Assembly (NCBI RefSeq): GCF_963678635.1
Contig: NC_087063.1
Location: 5,426,386-5,490,385 of the forward strand
Direction: 5' to 3'
DNA length: 64,000 bases
From: Symsagittifera roscoffensis
Lineage: Eukaryota; Xenacoelomorpha; Acoela; Convolutidae
Below the pieces are notes generated by a model, which saw only the letters and a program-made list of their open reading frames with translations, did not search any database and had not been told where the DNA came from. This document shows, piece by piece, positions 12,307-23,566 of the stretch (the stretch's first letter is position 1; every line of letters begins with the position of its first letter). Both the position numbers and the translations under genes were made by a program.

Positions 12307-13338
12307 TTAGTTAATTAAGATTAAGATTAAGATCTTATTAAGGGGTTTCTTTTCATGCTTTCTCTCAGGATCCTTGATCCTAATCAACCCGTCATTGAGA
12401 TTGATCGTGACATCAAAGTTGCGTACGAAGTCCCTTCCTAAGATGAACTGATCGGATTCGTCCAAATTCTCCACTACTAGGAAGCTCATCCAAAGATGTC
12501 TTCCTCCGAGCTGCAGTGAATTGATCGGGGTTCGTCCAGTCACATAGATCGCTTCCTGAGTGGCAGCTGCCAAGCTGATGTTTGTCGGTATGAGATCCGA
12601 CCTCTCCAAACCCATGTCGGTCCAAGTTCTGACTGGCATGACGCTGACCACTGCTCCCGTGTCTAGCAGTCCCTTTACTGAAAGTTGTCTGCCTTGAACG
12701 TCCAGCACGTGTGTGGCCAGATCGGCCTCGCAACCTATGTGCACCGCATCTTGTTCGAGCGTGGCGTTGTGTCCGATTCGTCTAACCTTCAGCTCCTCTT
12801 GACCAATGTATATCCGGCCAATCTGATCGTTCGCATCAGTTACGTGAGCTTTTGTGTAGATATTGATGCAATCCACATTCATTAGAGTCGGGTATGGGCC
12901 ATGGACTTCGATGTAATGTCCATCCACTTTCATCAGCCTCGGACCCCCTGTCGTGAGCAGCGCTCGCACTGCCCTGGAATCCAGTTTGGGATATTTCTCT
13001 CTCAGGTAGTCTGCATAAATGTCCAGGTGGACTAGTGTAATCTCGGATGGTTCACTCAAGTTCTTGATCACCTGGTCTACTGCGACCCAGATGATTGACC
13101 TTATCTTCGTCCCTTCCTTCGTCATGCCGAAAATTCTACCAGATATAGCGTTCAGTTTTAGTCCCTGCTTCCTGGGTTCCTCTTTGTCTTCTTTTTCCTT
13201 CGTTTTACCCAGAATATTAAAATTTGCCCGAAGATCTGTGCTCTCCAGCTCCGACCTTACCCATTGCTCCACTTCCTTTGTGGCTAGCTCCTGTTTGGCA
13301 TTTTGCAACGCTGTCTTTGCCGCCAGACCGTAATCCAC
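12307..13338 (-). pseudogene. Element C retropepsin-type protease region
   Basis: This frame of 343 codons corresponds to the protease part of the A polyprotein. It shows the aspartic protease active site as LLDTGAVVSVMP and the downstream ILGRDFVRNFDV block. It continues the gag frame after an in-frame TAG near 13372. The C-terminal end runs into a short GATTAA-type repeat near 12320, where a deletion seems to have joined it to the RT fragment. Alone it is a fragment of a broken polyprotein. Confidence 0.82.
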
Positions 13339-13371
13339 CTTGAGTGGGCTAGCAGACTCTGCCTCCAGGTT

Positions 13372-14316
13372 CTAGGCTACCACCTCGTCATCAGGCAGTG
13401 TCTTCACCTTCTTAGTCGTAAAGGTGCTCGGTGTCGTCTCCTTTCTCCGAGACTCGGCCTCGTTCATCAGACGTGCTCGACTGGCCTTGACACCCGAAAG
13501 CGCCTCTTCGTGGCGGGGATGTTTCGCGTCCGCCACTGCATCCCAATCCCAAAACTGAGTGCAATCCGACTTGAAGTGTCCTTCCAAATTACAGAAGCAA
13601 CACCTCGGACCATATTTCATGATGAGCCCTCTGACGTACTCCTCCTGATCCTCGTCGGTCGCGTCGTCGTCGTCGAGAAATTAGCCTATTGCCTTCATGT
13701 TCTTTTTGTATGAAGAACACGCGGAAACGTGATGGTCCATCGAACCACAATTCGCACAAGACCTCCTCTTATCCATGTCATCGCGAGGTTTGTACCAACT
13801 GGAGTTCACACCAGTGTTTGTCCCGCTGTAGTTACCATAATTGCTGTAACGGTTTTGCGCCCTCGGTCTTAAGAGTAAATACTCGCGTGACTTCACACGC
13901 AAATCATCGGGCACGGGTACCTGGTCAAGTGACAGGGTGAAGTGTCTTGCCAACATCGTTTTCAACTCCTCACTCTTTACTCCGTCCATGAACTTCGAAG
14001 CAATCGCCATGTTTCGCTCGGATATTCTCTCATCGGGATTGCTTCTCCTCCTAAGCAATTCAAGGTCGTCCAAAAAATTGTCTATGGATTCGTCATCCCT
14101 TTGACGCCTCTTTTCGAACTTCACCATAGCCTGGTGCCCTTGTACTCCAGAGCCAAAACGATTCAGCAGGATGTCGAATATCTTGCGAGCGCTGTCTCTC
14201 TCATTGGTTCTTTTCGCCATTACACAGTTTAGTGCAGTACCCTCCAGGTTGCTTGTTAGCGCGCTGCACTCTATTTTCTTGGAGAGACTCTCTTCCTCAA
14301 AGTGCAACTTCATCAC
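13372..14316 (-). pseudogene. Element C gag capsid and zinc knuckles, one nonsense codon
   Basis: The first part (14316-13681) resembles the capsid of A over NLEGTALNCV, the ILLNRFGSG block and FEKRRQRDDESID, then has a CCHC knuckle CANCGSMDHHVSAC. A TAA at 13681-13683 interrupts the frame, and the same frame resumes with the second knuckle CCFCNLEGHFKSDC and an Asp/His-rich segment before a TAG at about 13372. Both knuckles keep the C-X2-C-X4-H-X4-C spacing expected for RNA binding by nucleocapsid. Confidence 0.85.
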
Positions 14317-14419
14317 TTCTATCCAAGTATCAATGCAGCCGTCTGACTCGCCTTTGCATGACTTCGGCTTTTTCAGTGTCCTTCTTGACCTCTCTCCTCT
14401 CTCGGTTGACTTCGAGAGT

Positions 14420-15991
14420 TTAGTGATGAATGTTTAGTGAAGATCTATTCAGAGGCTCAAACATGGAGGCATACATCGTTGTGTCCTGTGAGACTGTAGT
14501 CAGATCTGTCACTGAACTGACTTGTGGCACAGTTGGCAACCTTGTCTCCGGAGTATCATCTGCCTCCGGCGGGACCGGATTTGTCCAGCCAGATCTCGAT
14601 GGGGCTGCCCTTGGCCGCTCCCTATTCCTAGGTTCGTAGTTCGTTCTTGAACTTTGCTGAGCCCTGGCATAACTGTCCGTACCATCTCCATCATTCGCAT
14701 GGCGTGAGCGCTCCCTTGGGTTGGAACGCTCCTCCCAACTGCTCCCTTTCAAGATCGCGTCAAGCTTCCGCATCATTAAGTCAGATTTGGCATCTAACCT
14801 TTTTTCCAGGCTAGTCATCGTATGGGCGTAGGTATTATCATGATCGTTCAACAATCGCTCGATCTCTCTTGTCATCCTAGCCTCTCTTTTCTCTGACTCC
14901 TTGTTTGCCTGTGCCAGACCCTCCGCCATGCATTGATCGGTGTTGCGTATCAATTGAGCCTGATCAACCCTCGCCTGCGACTTCACGTGCGTTAGTTCGT
15001 CTCTCAAATTCTCTCGACCCTGGTGAGCTCTCTCGTCAACTTGATCTATTCTCTTAGTCATGTCCCGTCTCAGTTCATCCAGACCATTCATTACGCCAGC
15101 GAACATGTCACTTATATCGCCAGTTGCCCCAAATGGCGGGGTTAGACCCAAAGAAGATGAGGTCAACTGCGGCTGCAGCCTGGTACTTGATGACGCACCG
15201 CCTTGTTGCTTGCTCATCGACGTCATCAATCTGTCGAAAATTGATGACGCTCCCATCGTTATCCCATCTGACATGGGCCTGGTCGGCGAGGCGGACGACG
15301 CTTTCCTGCTCATGCCGTTCCTTGGGCACGGTGTGAAGTTCACATCCGGATGGGTTATCTCCGGGTGGTCAAAACCGGAAGATAAACCTTCAGTTCGTAG
15401 TGACGCCATGCGCTCATCGTACAAAGACTTCCAGCTCTTCTTGGCCTTCGAACCCGGTTGTTCTTCACTCGGGCTTATACTCGACATCATCGCGTTGTCG
15501 CTCTGCTTGGCCAGAGATGAGTGGGTATTAGCTGGATGTGAAAATTCTCTTCTCGACCTATGACTCTTGGTCTCCGATTTGGACATTCCCCTGAATAACA
15601 CTTCCTCTCGCGACTCGACCTCGGGACGCTCCGAGGTCTCCCCCGTCCTCTCAACTTCCTCCCGCTCGAGGTCCTCGTTCGGCTCAAAGTCGGGTCGAAT
15701 AAGCGTCCGTTCCCCTTCGTCAGAGGGGTCCACAAGCGTTTCGCTTGCGGGTCCGGCCTCGGCGCTCCGCCCTTGATCGCCATCGAGGTTTTTCTCACTC
15801 CTTAGTTTCATTTCGCTCACTGAAAGATCAGCTTGACCTTTAGTCAATTCGTTTTTAGCAAACACGTCGGAAGCGCTGCTAAACGAAGACTGGCTACGCC
15901 TAGTTTTAAATTTTCGCGTGCTTCCCTTGCTCAGCCTGGAAATCTTAGTAGTCGATCCTAACGAGTCCCTGCGCCGCATACTTTGTAACAA
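14420..15991 (-). pseudogene. Element C gag N-terminal region with coiled coil
   Basis: This open stretch of 523 codons starts MLQSMRRRD, comparable to the MRRS start of A and B. It has a charged, Ser/Arg-rich N-terminus, a low-complexity middle and a helical region rich in Glu, Arg and Gln (about residues 305-410) that should form a coiled coil, as in the same place in A. It ends shortly after a block resembling the segment before the A capsid. A frame change near 14440 separates it from the capsid fragment. It is probably the matrix-like part of Gag. Confidence 0.75.
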
Positions 15992-16440
15992 ATAACAATA
16001 TTCTTATAATTTAATGGCGATGCACACGTGCCGCAAACAAGTTAAAGTTAAATTACTTAACGCTGCCTCTTCGATCTCGTAAGTATCAAAATGTCTCTTA
16101 AATTTCTCAATGACAATCTTAGTGACTCAGCTAAAGTTACACACAGGGTCTACTCAGTATTGATATAATGCTAACTCAACCCTGTTGTATAGTATAACAG
16201 TATCACAAAATTTTCACAAGATATAATCAATACACAAAACACAATTGATAAGCAGATAAGAATATCGTACAGGTGACAGCGACCTTTCGTCAGTATCAAT
16301 TTACCGCCACACTCATATCAAGTCACTGCTTTGTTAAAATCAAACAATCTTTGGTAAAAAGCAGTGATGATTCAGAAACAGATCATAAAATTTAGTGTTA
16401 AAGAAAAAGACTTCCCTCAATCGGAACGATCCGAAAGAAC

Positions 16441-16745
16441 GAAGCCCAGGACACAGTCTTCTCAAGTGAGTGTGTATTTGCCTAATACACCCACTGAGGT
16501 CTTCTTTTAAGTGTCCTGCGATTGCCCGAGCTGTCCTACTAAGTAGCTCAAGGCAACCTCTGATCGAAAGTTTCTAAAGTCTATGAAAAAGCTCCCCCAC
16601 ACCCGGAACGCTCCAAGTGCACGAGAGCAGGGAACAACTTTTCTTCTCAAGTGAGTGTGTATCTGCCTAATACACTCACCGAGGTCTTCTTCTATGTGTT
16701 CCCGGATTGCCCGAGCTTTCCTATTAAATAGCTCAAGGCAACCAC
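16441..16745. repeat. Two ~185 bp leader repeats with paired hairpins (unit 1)
   Basis: Two imperfect repeats each hold an AGTGAGTGTGTAT..ATACAC-type stem followed by a 35 nt hairpin (16522-16556 and 16707-16741). The hairpins are closed by TTGCC/GGCAA and GAGC/GCTC. The inner stem is TAC-TAA-GTA in one copy and TAT-TAA-ATA in the other, a compensatory change that supports RNA or DNA pairing. Confidence 0.7.
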
Positions 16746-16947
16746 ACAACCAAAATCATAAACAAAAAAAATTTTTGGTTCGGGTACTTCTGATACACCC
16801 GATCTAGAATCAAAAGTCGATCACGAATTTCCGGGTCAAAATGGGCTCCTATGATCCTAATAAGCACGCCTAATATCCTAATATGGTCCTAATTAAATGG
16901 ATATTTTCCGTTTCCCAAATTGCCACAGAAGGTTTCCTCAAGTTTCA

Positions 16948-17152
16948 ACAAGGAGGGTTGTTAAGAGGTTTAAGTCTCTCAGGAGGGTTTCTTCGGAGGG
17001 TTGTTAAGACACTTAGCCTACTTCGGAGGTTTACCTCGGAGGGTACTTTAGCCACCCAAGTGACTTCGGAGGGTTCCTCTTCACTCACTAAGGAGGGTCA
17101 ATTAGAGGCTTAATATGCTCCGGAGGGTTACCTCGGAGGGTTCTTCCAAAAT
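16948..17152. repeat. GGAGGGT-rich stretch (unit 1)
   Basis: About eight GGAGGGT words, often as TCGGAGGGT, occur at irregular 15-40 bp intervals. On the element strand they read ACCCTCC. The spacing is too loose for a simple tandem repeat, so the motif itself seems to be what is maintained. Confidence 0.7.
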
Positions 17153-17228
17153 TTTCAAATTTTTTAACCTCACTTCCACTAGCTTCAAAAAGCGTCAAAA
17201 CAAGCTAAAAGCTCTATGGGGGTTTGTT

Positions 17229-17675
17229 TTAAGTTCTTCGGAGGATTTGGACATTCCCCGATTTGGACATTCCCCTGAATAACACTTCCTCTCGCGACTC
17301 GACCTCGGGACGCTCCGAGGTCTCCTCCGTCCTCTCAACTTCCTCCCGCTCGAGGTCCTCGTTCGGCTCAAAGTCGGGTCGAATAAGCGTCCGTTCCCCT
17401 TCGTCAAAGGGGTCCACAAGCGTTTCGCTTGCGGGTCCGGCCTTGGCGCTCCGCCCTTGATCGCCATCGAGGTTTTTCTCACTCATTAGTTTCATTTCGC
17501 TCACTGAAATATCAGCTTGACTTTTAGTTAATTCGTTTACAGCAAACACGTCGGAAGGGCTGCTAAACGAAGACTGGCTACGCCTAATTTTAAATTTTCG
17601 CGTGCTTCCCTTGCTCAGCCTAGAAATATTAGTAGTCGATCCTAATGAGTCCCTGCGCCGCATACTTTGTAACAA
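17229..17675 (-). pseudogene. Duplicated truncated gag N-terminus of element C
   Basis: This frame of 148 codons repeats the first ~140 residues of the gag fragment at 14420-15991 with only a few changes, then runs out of homology at the duplication joint and stops. It is a by-product of the tandem duplication and not an independent gene. It keeps the start context of the full copy, so a leader transcript could in principle initiate here. Confidence 0.85.
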
Positions 17676-18937
17676 ATAACAATTTTCTTATAATTTAATG
17701 GCGATGCACACGTACCGCAAACAAGTTAAAATTAAATTACTTAACGCTGCCTCTTCGATCTCTTAAGTATCAAAATGTCTCTTAGATTTCTCAATGACAG
17801 TCTTAGTGACTCAACTAAAGTTACACACAGGGTCTACTCAGTATTGATATAATGCTAACTCAACCCTGTTGTATAGTATAACAGTATCACAAAATTTTCA
17901 CAAGATATAATCAATACACAAAACACAATTGATAATCAGATAAGAATATCCTACAGGTGACAGCGACCTTTCGTCAGTATCAATTTACCGCCAAATTCGT
18001 ATCAAGTCACTGCTTTGTTAAAATCAAACAATCTTTGGTAAAAAGCAGTGATGATTCAGAAACAGATCATAAAATTTAGTCTTAAAGAAAAAGACTTCCC
18101 TCAATCGGAACGATCCGAAAGAACGAAGCCCAGGACACAGTCTTCTCAAGTGAGTGTGTATTTGCCTAATACACTCACTGAAGTCTTCTTTTAAGTGTCC
18201 TGAGATTGCCCGAGCTGTCCTACTAAGTAGCTCAAGGCAACCTCTGATCGAAAATTTCTAAAGTCTATGAAAAAGGTCCCCCACACCCGGAACGCTCCAA
18301 GTGCACGAGAGCAGGGAACAACTGTTCTTCTCAAGTGAGTGTGTATCTGCCTAATATCTCACCGAGGTCTTCTTCTATGTGTTCCCGGATTGCCCGAGCT
18401 TTCCTATTAAATAGCTCAAGGCAACCACACAACCAAAATCATAAACAAAAAAAATTTTGGTTCGGGTACTTCTGATACACCCGATCTAGAATCCAAAGTT
18501 GATCACGAATTTTCGGGTCAAAACGGGCTCCTTTGATCCTAATAAGCACGCCTAATGTCCTAATATGGTCCTAATTAAATGGATATTTTCCGTTTCCCAA
18601 ATTGCCACAGAAGGTTTCCTCAAGTTTCAACAAGGAGGGTTGTTAAGAGGTTCAAGTCTCTCCGGAGGGTTTCTTCGGAGGGTTGTTAAGACACTTAGCC
18701 TACTTCGGAGGTTTACCTCGGAGGGTACTTTAGCCACCCAAGTGACTTCGGAGGGTTCCTCTTCACTCACTAAGGAGGGTCAATTAGAGGCTTAATATGC
18801 TCCGGAGGGTTACCTCGGAGGGTTCTTCCAAAATTTTCAAATTTTTTAACCTCACTTAGAAGGGTCTTCCACTAGCTTCAAAAAGCGTCAAAACAAGCTA
18901 AAAGCTCTATGGGGGTTTGTTTTAAATTCTTCGGAGG
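17260..18937. repeat. Tandem duplication unit 2 (gag 5' end plus leader of C)
   Basis: This is the second copy of the block at 15576-17243. Because it lies upstream in the minus-strand orientation, it gives element C a second, truncated gag start. Beyond 18937 the sequence continues into leader not found in unit 1. Confidence 0.9.
18121..18428. repeat. Two ~185 bp leader repeats with paired hairpins (unit 2)
   Basis: These are duplicated counterparts of the hairpin repeats at 16441-16745, with 35 nt hairpins at 18206-18240 and 18390-18424. All closing stems are retained. A few bases of the upstream stem are lost in the second repeat near 18356. Confidence 0.7.
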
Positions 18938-19030
18938 ATCCCGTGGAAAATTTCCACTAAGGAGGGTTGCTAAAGGGCTCAAGTCACTCCGGAGGGTTAC
19001 TCCGGAGGGTTACTCCGGAGGGTTCCGCAA
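18626..19030. repeat. GGAGGGT-rich stretch (unit 2 and beyond)
   Basis: This is the same interspersed motif as in unit 1. It ends with a tight cluster near 18985-19022 in which CTCCGGAGGGTTA is repeated in direct succession. Further isolated GGAGGGT or ACCCTCC words continue to about 20590. Confidence 0.7.
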
Positions 19031-20630
19031 AAATCAAGAAAACGGGTTATTTTACCGCGGTAAAGTCTCCAAAAGCGGTCCACCTGACTTAAAACTAGGT
19101 TGGCTGACACGGTCAACCTTCCCAGTAGGATAAAAAGGTGATTTGATAAAATTTTCTGCCGCTTGGAGGGTTACCTTTAATTTGGACCCTCCGAACCAAC
19201 AAATTCTAAAAAAAAATTATTTTCCGGTTGCGTTCCGGAAAATTGGTCCAAAAAGTCGACTTATGGTACCAAAGTTATCCCGATCGGTTGGGTAGTCTTT
19301 GAGAATTTGCCAAAAACGTGTTTGTCCAAATGGCCTTTTTTCACCACCTTTATAGATTCTGAGAAACTTTTTCCACAATTCCTTTTGAAAGTGCCTAAAG
19401 GTACTTGAAACGAGCATAGTAGCCCTGTACGGCACTGGAATAATGCAAAAAACCGGACCAAAATTGGTTTGGAGACAAAAATTTGGCCAATAACTATCAA
19501 ATTTGGACCCTCCGATTCATTCCTTTTCCAATCCTTAAGTCGTTAGCTCTATCTACGGAGCTAATCGGAGGGTTACTCAAGAATTTTTCTGGCAGCCGAG
19601 CACGTTATGCTAGCACGCTCCTAACACAAAAAATTTTATTACTCTAACTCTAAAAACTCAAAAACTCGATCCCCAAAACAGATTGACAAAATTCAGAAAA
19701 TTATCGAAATTTTGATCAAAAAATCTTCGTTTTTTCCAACTTCTATGAGTCTTTTCTCACGCGGTTTCTTTAGTCAGGGGGATTGAACTACGTAGCTACT
19801 CCCAATATAAAAGCTTCTTGCTGTTCAGAAAAGCTCGGATATCCAAAAATTTGGGGGTCTATAGTTTGTCCAAAATCAGTAATTTTCGACAAGATTTTGG
19901 GTGTTTCTTGGGTCTAATTAGGAGGTAAGTAATATATAATAAGGATAATAACCTATTAGTAGTCGTTAATGAATAGTATTTTACCCTCCTTTGCACCAAA
20001 ACACCCGAATTAAGACCCTTAACTCTGAAATTTTTAATCGATGGAGGGTACAATCGAACCACGCCAATCTTGCCCCCCACCACTTAAGTTTTGATGAAAT
20101 AGAACCCGAACGATACTAAAATTGTTTCAACGATACCCAAAAGTCGTTTTGGATGTTGTCCCTGATGTCCTTGTTGAGTGTGGAACACGTCGGTCAGCTT
20201 GCCACTCTACCCTCCGGCCACCGGCAAAATCACCATTAACGTGCTTAAATACTCAAATTACACTCAAGGGAGGGTATCCAACCCTTCACCAAAACACTCA
20301 ATCTTTCTATCAGAAATGATATAAATCAATCTGAAACAACAACAAACAGGAAGGACTGATCGCATCTCGTCCGGAAATAACATAAAAACTGTCACTTTAT
20401 GTTTTTTACTGTTTTTGGTCTTTTTGGATTTTTTTTTACTGTTTTTTGTACTTTTTTGTTTTCAAATAAATTTATTTTTGGCTTTTTTTTTGTTATACAC
20501 TATTTTTGTTTGGTTTTACGCTTTCTCTTTAAATGTTTTTGGTCCCGGGACATTAGGACAAGCGGGCTCATGACTTCCCACCTAACCCTCCGGCCCCAGA
20601 ATTTTCGGTGTTAACTAAGTTAAAAAGCTA
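19031..20630. other. Leader or LTR-like flank of element C
   Basis: There is no coding region. Scattered GGAGGGT/ACCCTCC words mark it as part of the same family as the C leader. TTTGGACCCTCCGA occurs twice (near 19180 and 19503). A pyrimidine-rich run of T and C covers 20400-20540. Copy B begins at 20631. Confidence 0.5.
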
Positions 20631-21525
20631 TGTAACATTCGTCTACTGCAGTCACACATGAGGCTCAAGAAAAATAGGCCCTATAACTATTGGCTCAAGA
20701 GTCAGGGACACTATCTCTTGTGTTTTTCCACCTCAAATCAGTCGGAGCCAATTCGGTTCGCTTGTGACATGAGACTACGACCCGTTACTGCTTAAGGCTA
20801 CTACCAAAATATCCCCCCACTCTAGAATTAAGAACGTCCCCATACTTAGGTCTCAAAATACCCAAAATACATGAACGCCGTTAAAAACCGGGTCGGAACA
20901 ATCCGTTAAGTTACTTTTTATTAGACAGTGGAACTTTGATCCATTTCAGATGGATCAACCTAAAACTCGCCTTACCTCAACATAACAATTATAAAACACA
21001 CTCTAGAAATTTAAATTAAGTACTCACATCGTAGCACACTCAAGAAAGGGAAGCACTTCAGTCGGTAATTAACTCGAGAATTAAATAATGTAACGAAATG
21101 AGTTTTATTGTTTCAATGACAAGGACAAGTTTTAACTCTAGAATGCAGTTTCTCGTGAACCATTGGGACACTCAAGTTGTCCACCTTTCCACCGAAGGTT
21201 CACTCTAGTTCAGTTCAAATAACAATCCAATCGAATATGTAATCCAGTTCTCGGGAATACGCTTGTCTCTGTTTCAGATGGGACAGCTCTACTCTCGTCC
21301 TATTGTGACGGAAATTGCGAATAGCAATTTCCCACTGTTTTTTCTAGCAACTTTCCCGCGATTGTTACTCGATTGTTCTGACTTCTCTTTTTTGACTTTC
21401 AGTTATCGCGAGAAAATCGTGCATGACAGGCTCCATTCGAATTTTTGAAAAATCAAATTTCACCCCAAAATTAAGTGTTCTTGCTTTTCTCAAGGTCAAA
21501 CTTCCAAATATAACCGACTGGCACA
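20631..21525 (-). repeat. 3' LTR of copy B
   Basis: This is the downstream LTR of B on the minus strand. It starts TGTGCCAGTC at 21525 and ends GAATGTTACA at 20631, giving the canonical TG..CA ends. It is 895 bp, the same length as the 5' LTR. An AATAAA word on the element strand lies at 20917-20922 and another near 21107. Confidence 0.93.
20917..20922 (-). terminator. Putative polyadenylation signal in the B 3' LTR
   Basis: AATAAA on the element strand is conserved at the same LTR position in the other two LTRs (42411-42416 and 43462-43467). It is a plausible signal for 3' end formation in the downstream LTR. Confidence 0.4.
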
Positions 21526-21535
21526 TACTCCCCGG
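21526..21535 (-). other. Polypurine tract of copy B
   Basis: The element-strand sequence CCGGGGAGTA lies directly against the 3' LTR and is identical next to the A 3' LTR (44091-44100). Position and purine content fit the primer site for plus-strand DNA synthesis. Confidence 0.6.
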
Positions 21536-21831
21536 ACTCGAGATCGATGTCCTCATCGCGTGCTGTCTTCTGCCAGTGAGTCCCAGAAAACCGAGTGTTG
21601 CTCAAGGTACAGTGCCAGTGGTCATTTACAGAAGCCAATCATTTAAAATTTCATTTGTCCCATTCAATCAGGAAATTGTCATGCAGCATTTTGATTTATA
21701 TAGTAAATATAGTATATTAATAACAATATTTGATTCGTTAAAATTTCTTTTTCGTGAATCCAAGTTTCACCCGGATCCACGCTCAAGCCCCCCTTCCCTC
21801 TCAAGACTCAAGATCCATTCGAACCACCCGC
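21536..21831. other. Copy B 3' untranslated region
   Basis: This is non-coding sequence between the ORF2 stop and the polypurine tract. Compared with A it lacks about 122 bp (A 44201-44323); the joint has an AAG microhomology. Confidence 0.6.
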
Positions 21832-23376
21832 TCATCTCGCACTCTTCGCCTTGGAGGTGCCGCACCCTGAAGTACTAGATACGGCAAACTGTCTCAACAG
21901 TTCCTCTTCATCATCGGAGCTAATCACGATCTCCTCCCAAGCCTTCAGCTGTTCATAGGACGCAGTCTCAAACAACTCGAGTCTCCTGCTGTAGTCTATC
22001 GCGTATATTGACTCAGCCGTTGGCGTCGTCGCTTCCCGATACTTCGTTATATTCTCTTCTATCCATCTCAGAGCCAACATCGTACTCACTACTAAGAGCG
22101 TCACCTTCTGTCGGTGATCCGGTTGTCCGATCGACCGAATTTCTTCCATATCCCACACCAGGCAAAGGTTCTTGTGATCTGGATACCACACCGTTTGTGC
22201 CAAACAGTGGCATGGGCATTCTCCATGGGTGATCTCAATGCTCCTGAGGTTACGCTCCCCCGAGGCTTCCAAGAGAGGCTCAAGCTCCATCATTTTCTCA
22301 TGCATCGTGTCGTTATCTTCCAGGTTTGGAGAACTTCCTACAGGTTTTCCGATCACGTTTTGTCTCTCGTGATCGCTTGTGTTCTCTCTCTCCAACTTCA
22401 AAAGTTCTTCTCCCCAGATTTCACTCAAGTCATCTCTCAACTCTTTTGGTACTGTCCCTCTGATTTTTCTCAACAACTTGTGCGAGTGATGCGATATCCG
22501 AGCCAACCTCACGCACTTGGGCACTGAGAAGGCCTTGTCCACCAGTACTCTCTGGCTGGATGCTTCCACCATCGCCATGTGCAGTGGGTAGTGGCTTCCG
22601 CACAAGTTGGCCATCATTGACCCTATCAGGGATTTCGCGTTCAATGGCAGGCCATAAGCTTCGCTCATGGGAAACCCCATTTCCGCCTCGAGACCAACCT
22701 TCCAGCTCCGGATGTGTTTTTGAGTCACCTGCAACACTCCAGGCCATGATTCTACGCTCAACGCCGTCACTAAATGGTGTTCAGACTCTAGTCTCTCCAA
22801 TGACTGCAGGCTACACATTCTCGAGAAGAATCCGAGAGCTGTTGCTATATTCACCGTGGTTCTCGCGTAACACTCCGCTACTATTTGCACTTCACTTTTC
22901 TCCCTTTCTGTGATGTCTTTGAACCAAGTGACCAGGTCTTCTTTTTGAAAGGACAGTATCCTGACCCATGACCGTCCATCGCAGGTGTGCTCTCCGTTCC
23001 CACACGTCGAATCCAGACAGCTACCCGGCTCCATTTTCTTTGCTGACCCGGGATTGCTCGCCTTTTCGCCTGACTCTTGCATCTGAGGTGAGATTAGCTT
23101 ATGCAACACACTCAACTTTGCCAGATCTTCATCTTCCGTTGGTGCTAACCTCACTCGCTCGGTGGTTTCCTCGATCAGACTCGCGTGGGGATGTGGACAC
23201 CAGGAGGGTCTTAGTAGCTTCCATACCACTCCCAAGTTCGTGGTTAACAAACCATTTCCATCGCCCATGTTCACTTCAACTCTCTTGTTTGAGCGCGGTA
23301 TGCTTACCACCTCTGGTGTTTTCTCAAGAATCAGGCCCAGGCTCGGCCCCTCTTTTTCCACCGCGTCTATTTCCAT
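21832..23376 (-). pseudogene. Copy B ORF2 C-terminal part, with 133-codon deletion
   Basis: This frame of 514 codons matches the last parts of A ORF2. It includes a Cys/His cluster (HGECPCHCLA) and the C-terminal EIVISSDDEEELL acidic block that looks like a SUMO-interaction motif. Near 21960, 399 bp present in A (44650-45048) are missing; the reading frame is preserved across the gap. Upstream it is cut off by a TAG at about 23388 that replaces a Trp codon of A. No enzymatic domain is recognised. Confidence 0.8.
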
Positions 23377-23566
23377 TATTCTTTCTGTCTAAAACTTCAG
23401 TAGCTCCGCTACCTCATGGTTTCTGTAGGCGCCTCCAGTTTCTGAGTCTAAGAAGGGATTGTAGGCTATTCCCATCACTCCCGACACGTATTGGTATTCC
23501 CCCTTCTCGCTGAGTCTCGAGTACTGCTCTGACGAGGCCAGGTTACGGTGAACATCATGTTCTTCT

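Larger units (their letters stand above)
15576..17243. repeat. Tandem duplication unit 1 (gag 5' end plus leader of C)
   Basis: This block repeats almost exactly at 17260-18937. It contains the first 140 or so codons of C gag, the start codon and about 1.2 kb of leader. The 16-mer GATTTGGACATTCCCC stands at 15576 and twice in a row at the junction (17244 and 17260), so the duplication joint is directly visible. The two units differ by scattered substitutions and small indels, including 11 bp present only in unit 2. Confidence 0.9.
11557..20630 (-). mobile_element. Element C: decayed Ty3/gypsy relative, truncated in RT
   Basis: A chain of minus-strand gag, protease and RT fragments (15991 down to 11557) is followed upstream by a long leader-like region rich in GGAGGGT. 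It is homologous to A and B over capsid, both zinc knuckles, protease and the first half of RT, but it is a clearly different family: its leader repeats differ and its proteins are well diverged. It lacks everything after the early RT, including the YVDD motif, RNase H and integrase. No LTR pair could be recognised, so 20630 is only the point where copy B begins. The left edge is where homology to A stops. Confidence 0.75.

Noticed and set aside
20627-20630. Target-site duplication for copy B
   Set aside because: The flanks share only CTA, shorter than the 4-5 bp usual for Ty3/gypsy, so I do not claim it.
20631-21525. Short plus-strand frame in the LTRs (about 61 codons)
   Set aside because: It is present in LTRs only, has no motif and lies antisense to the element.
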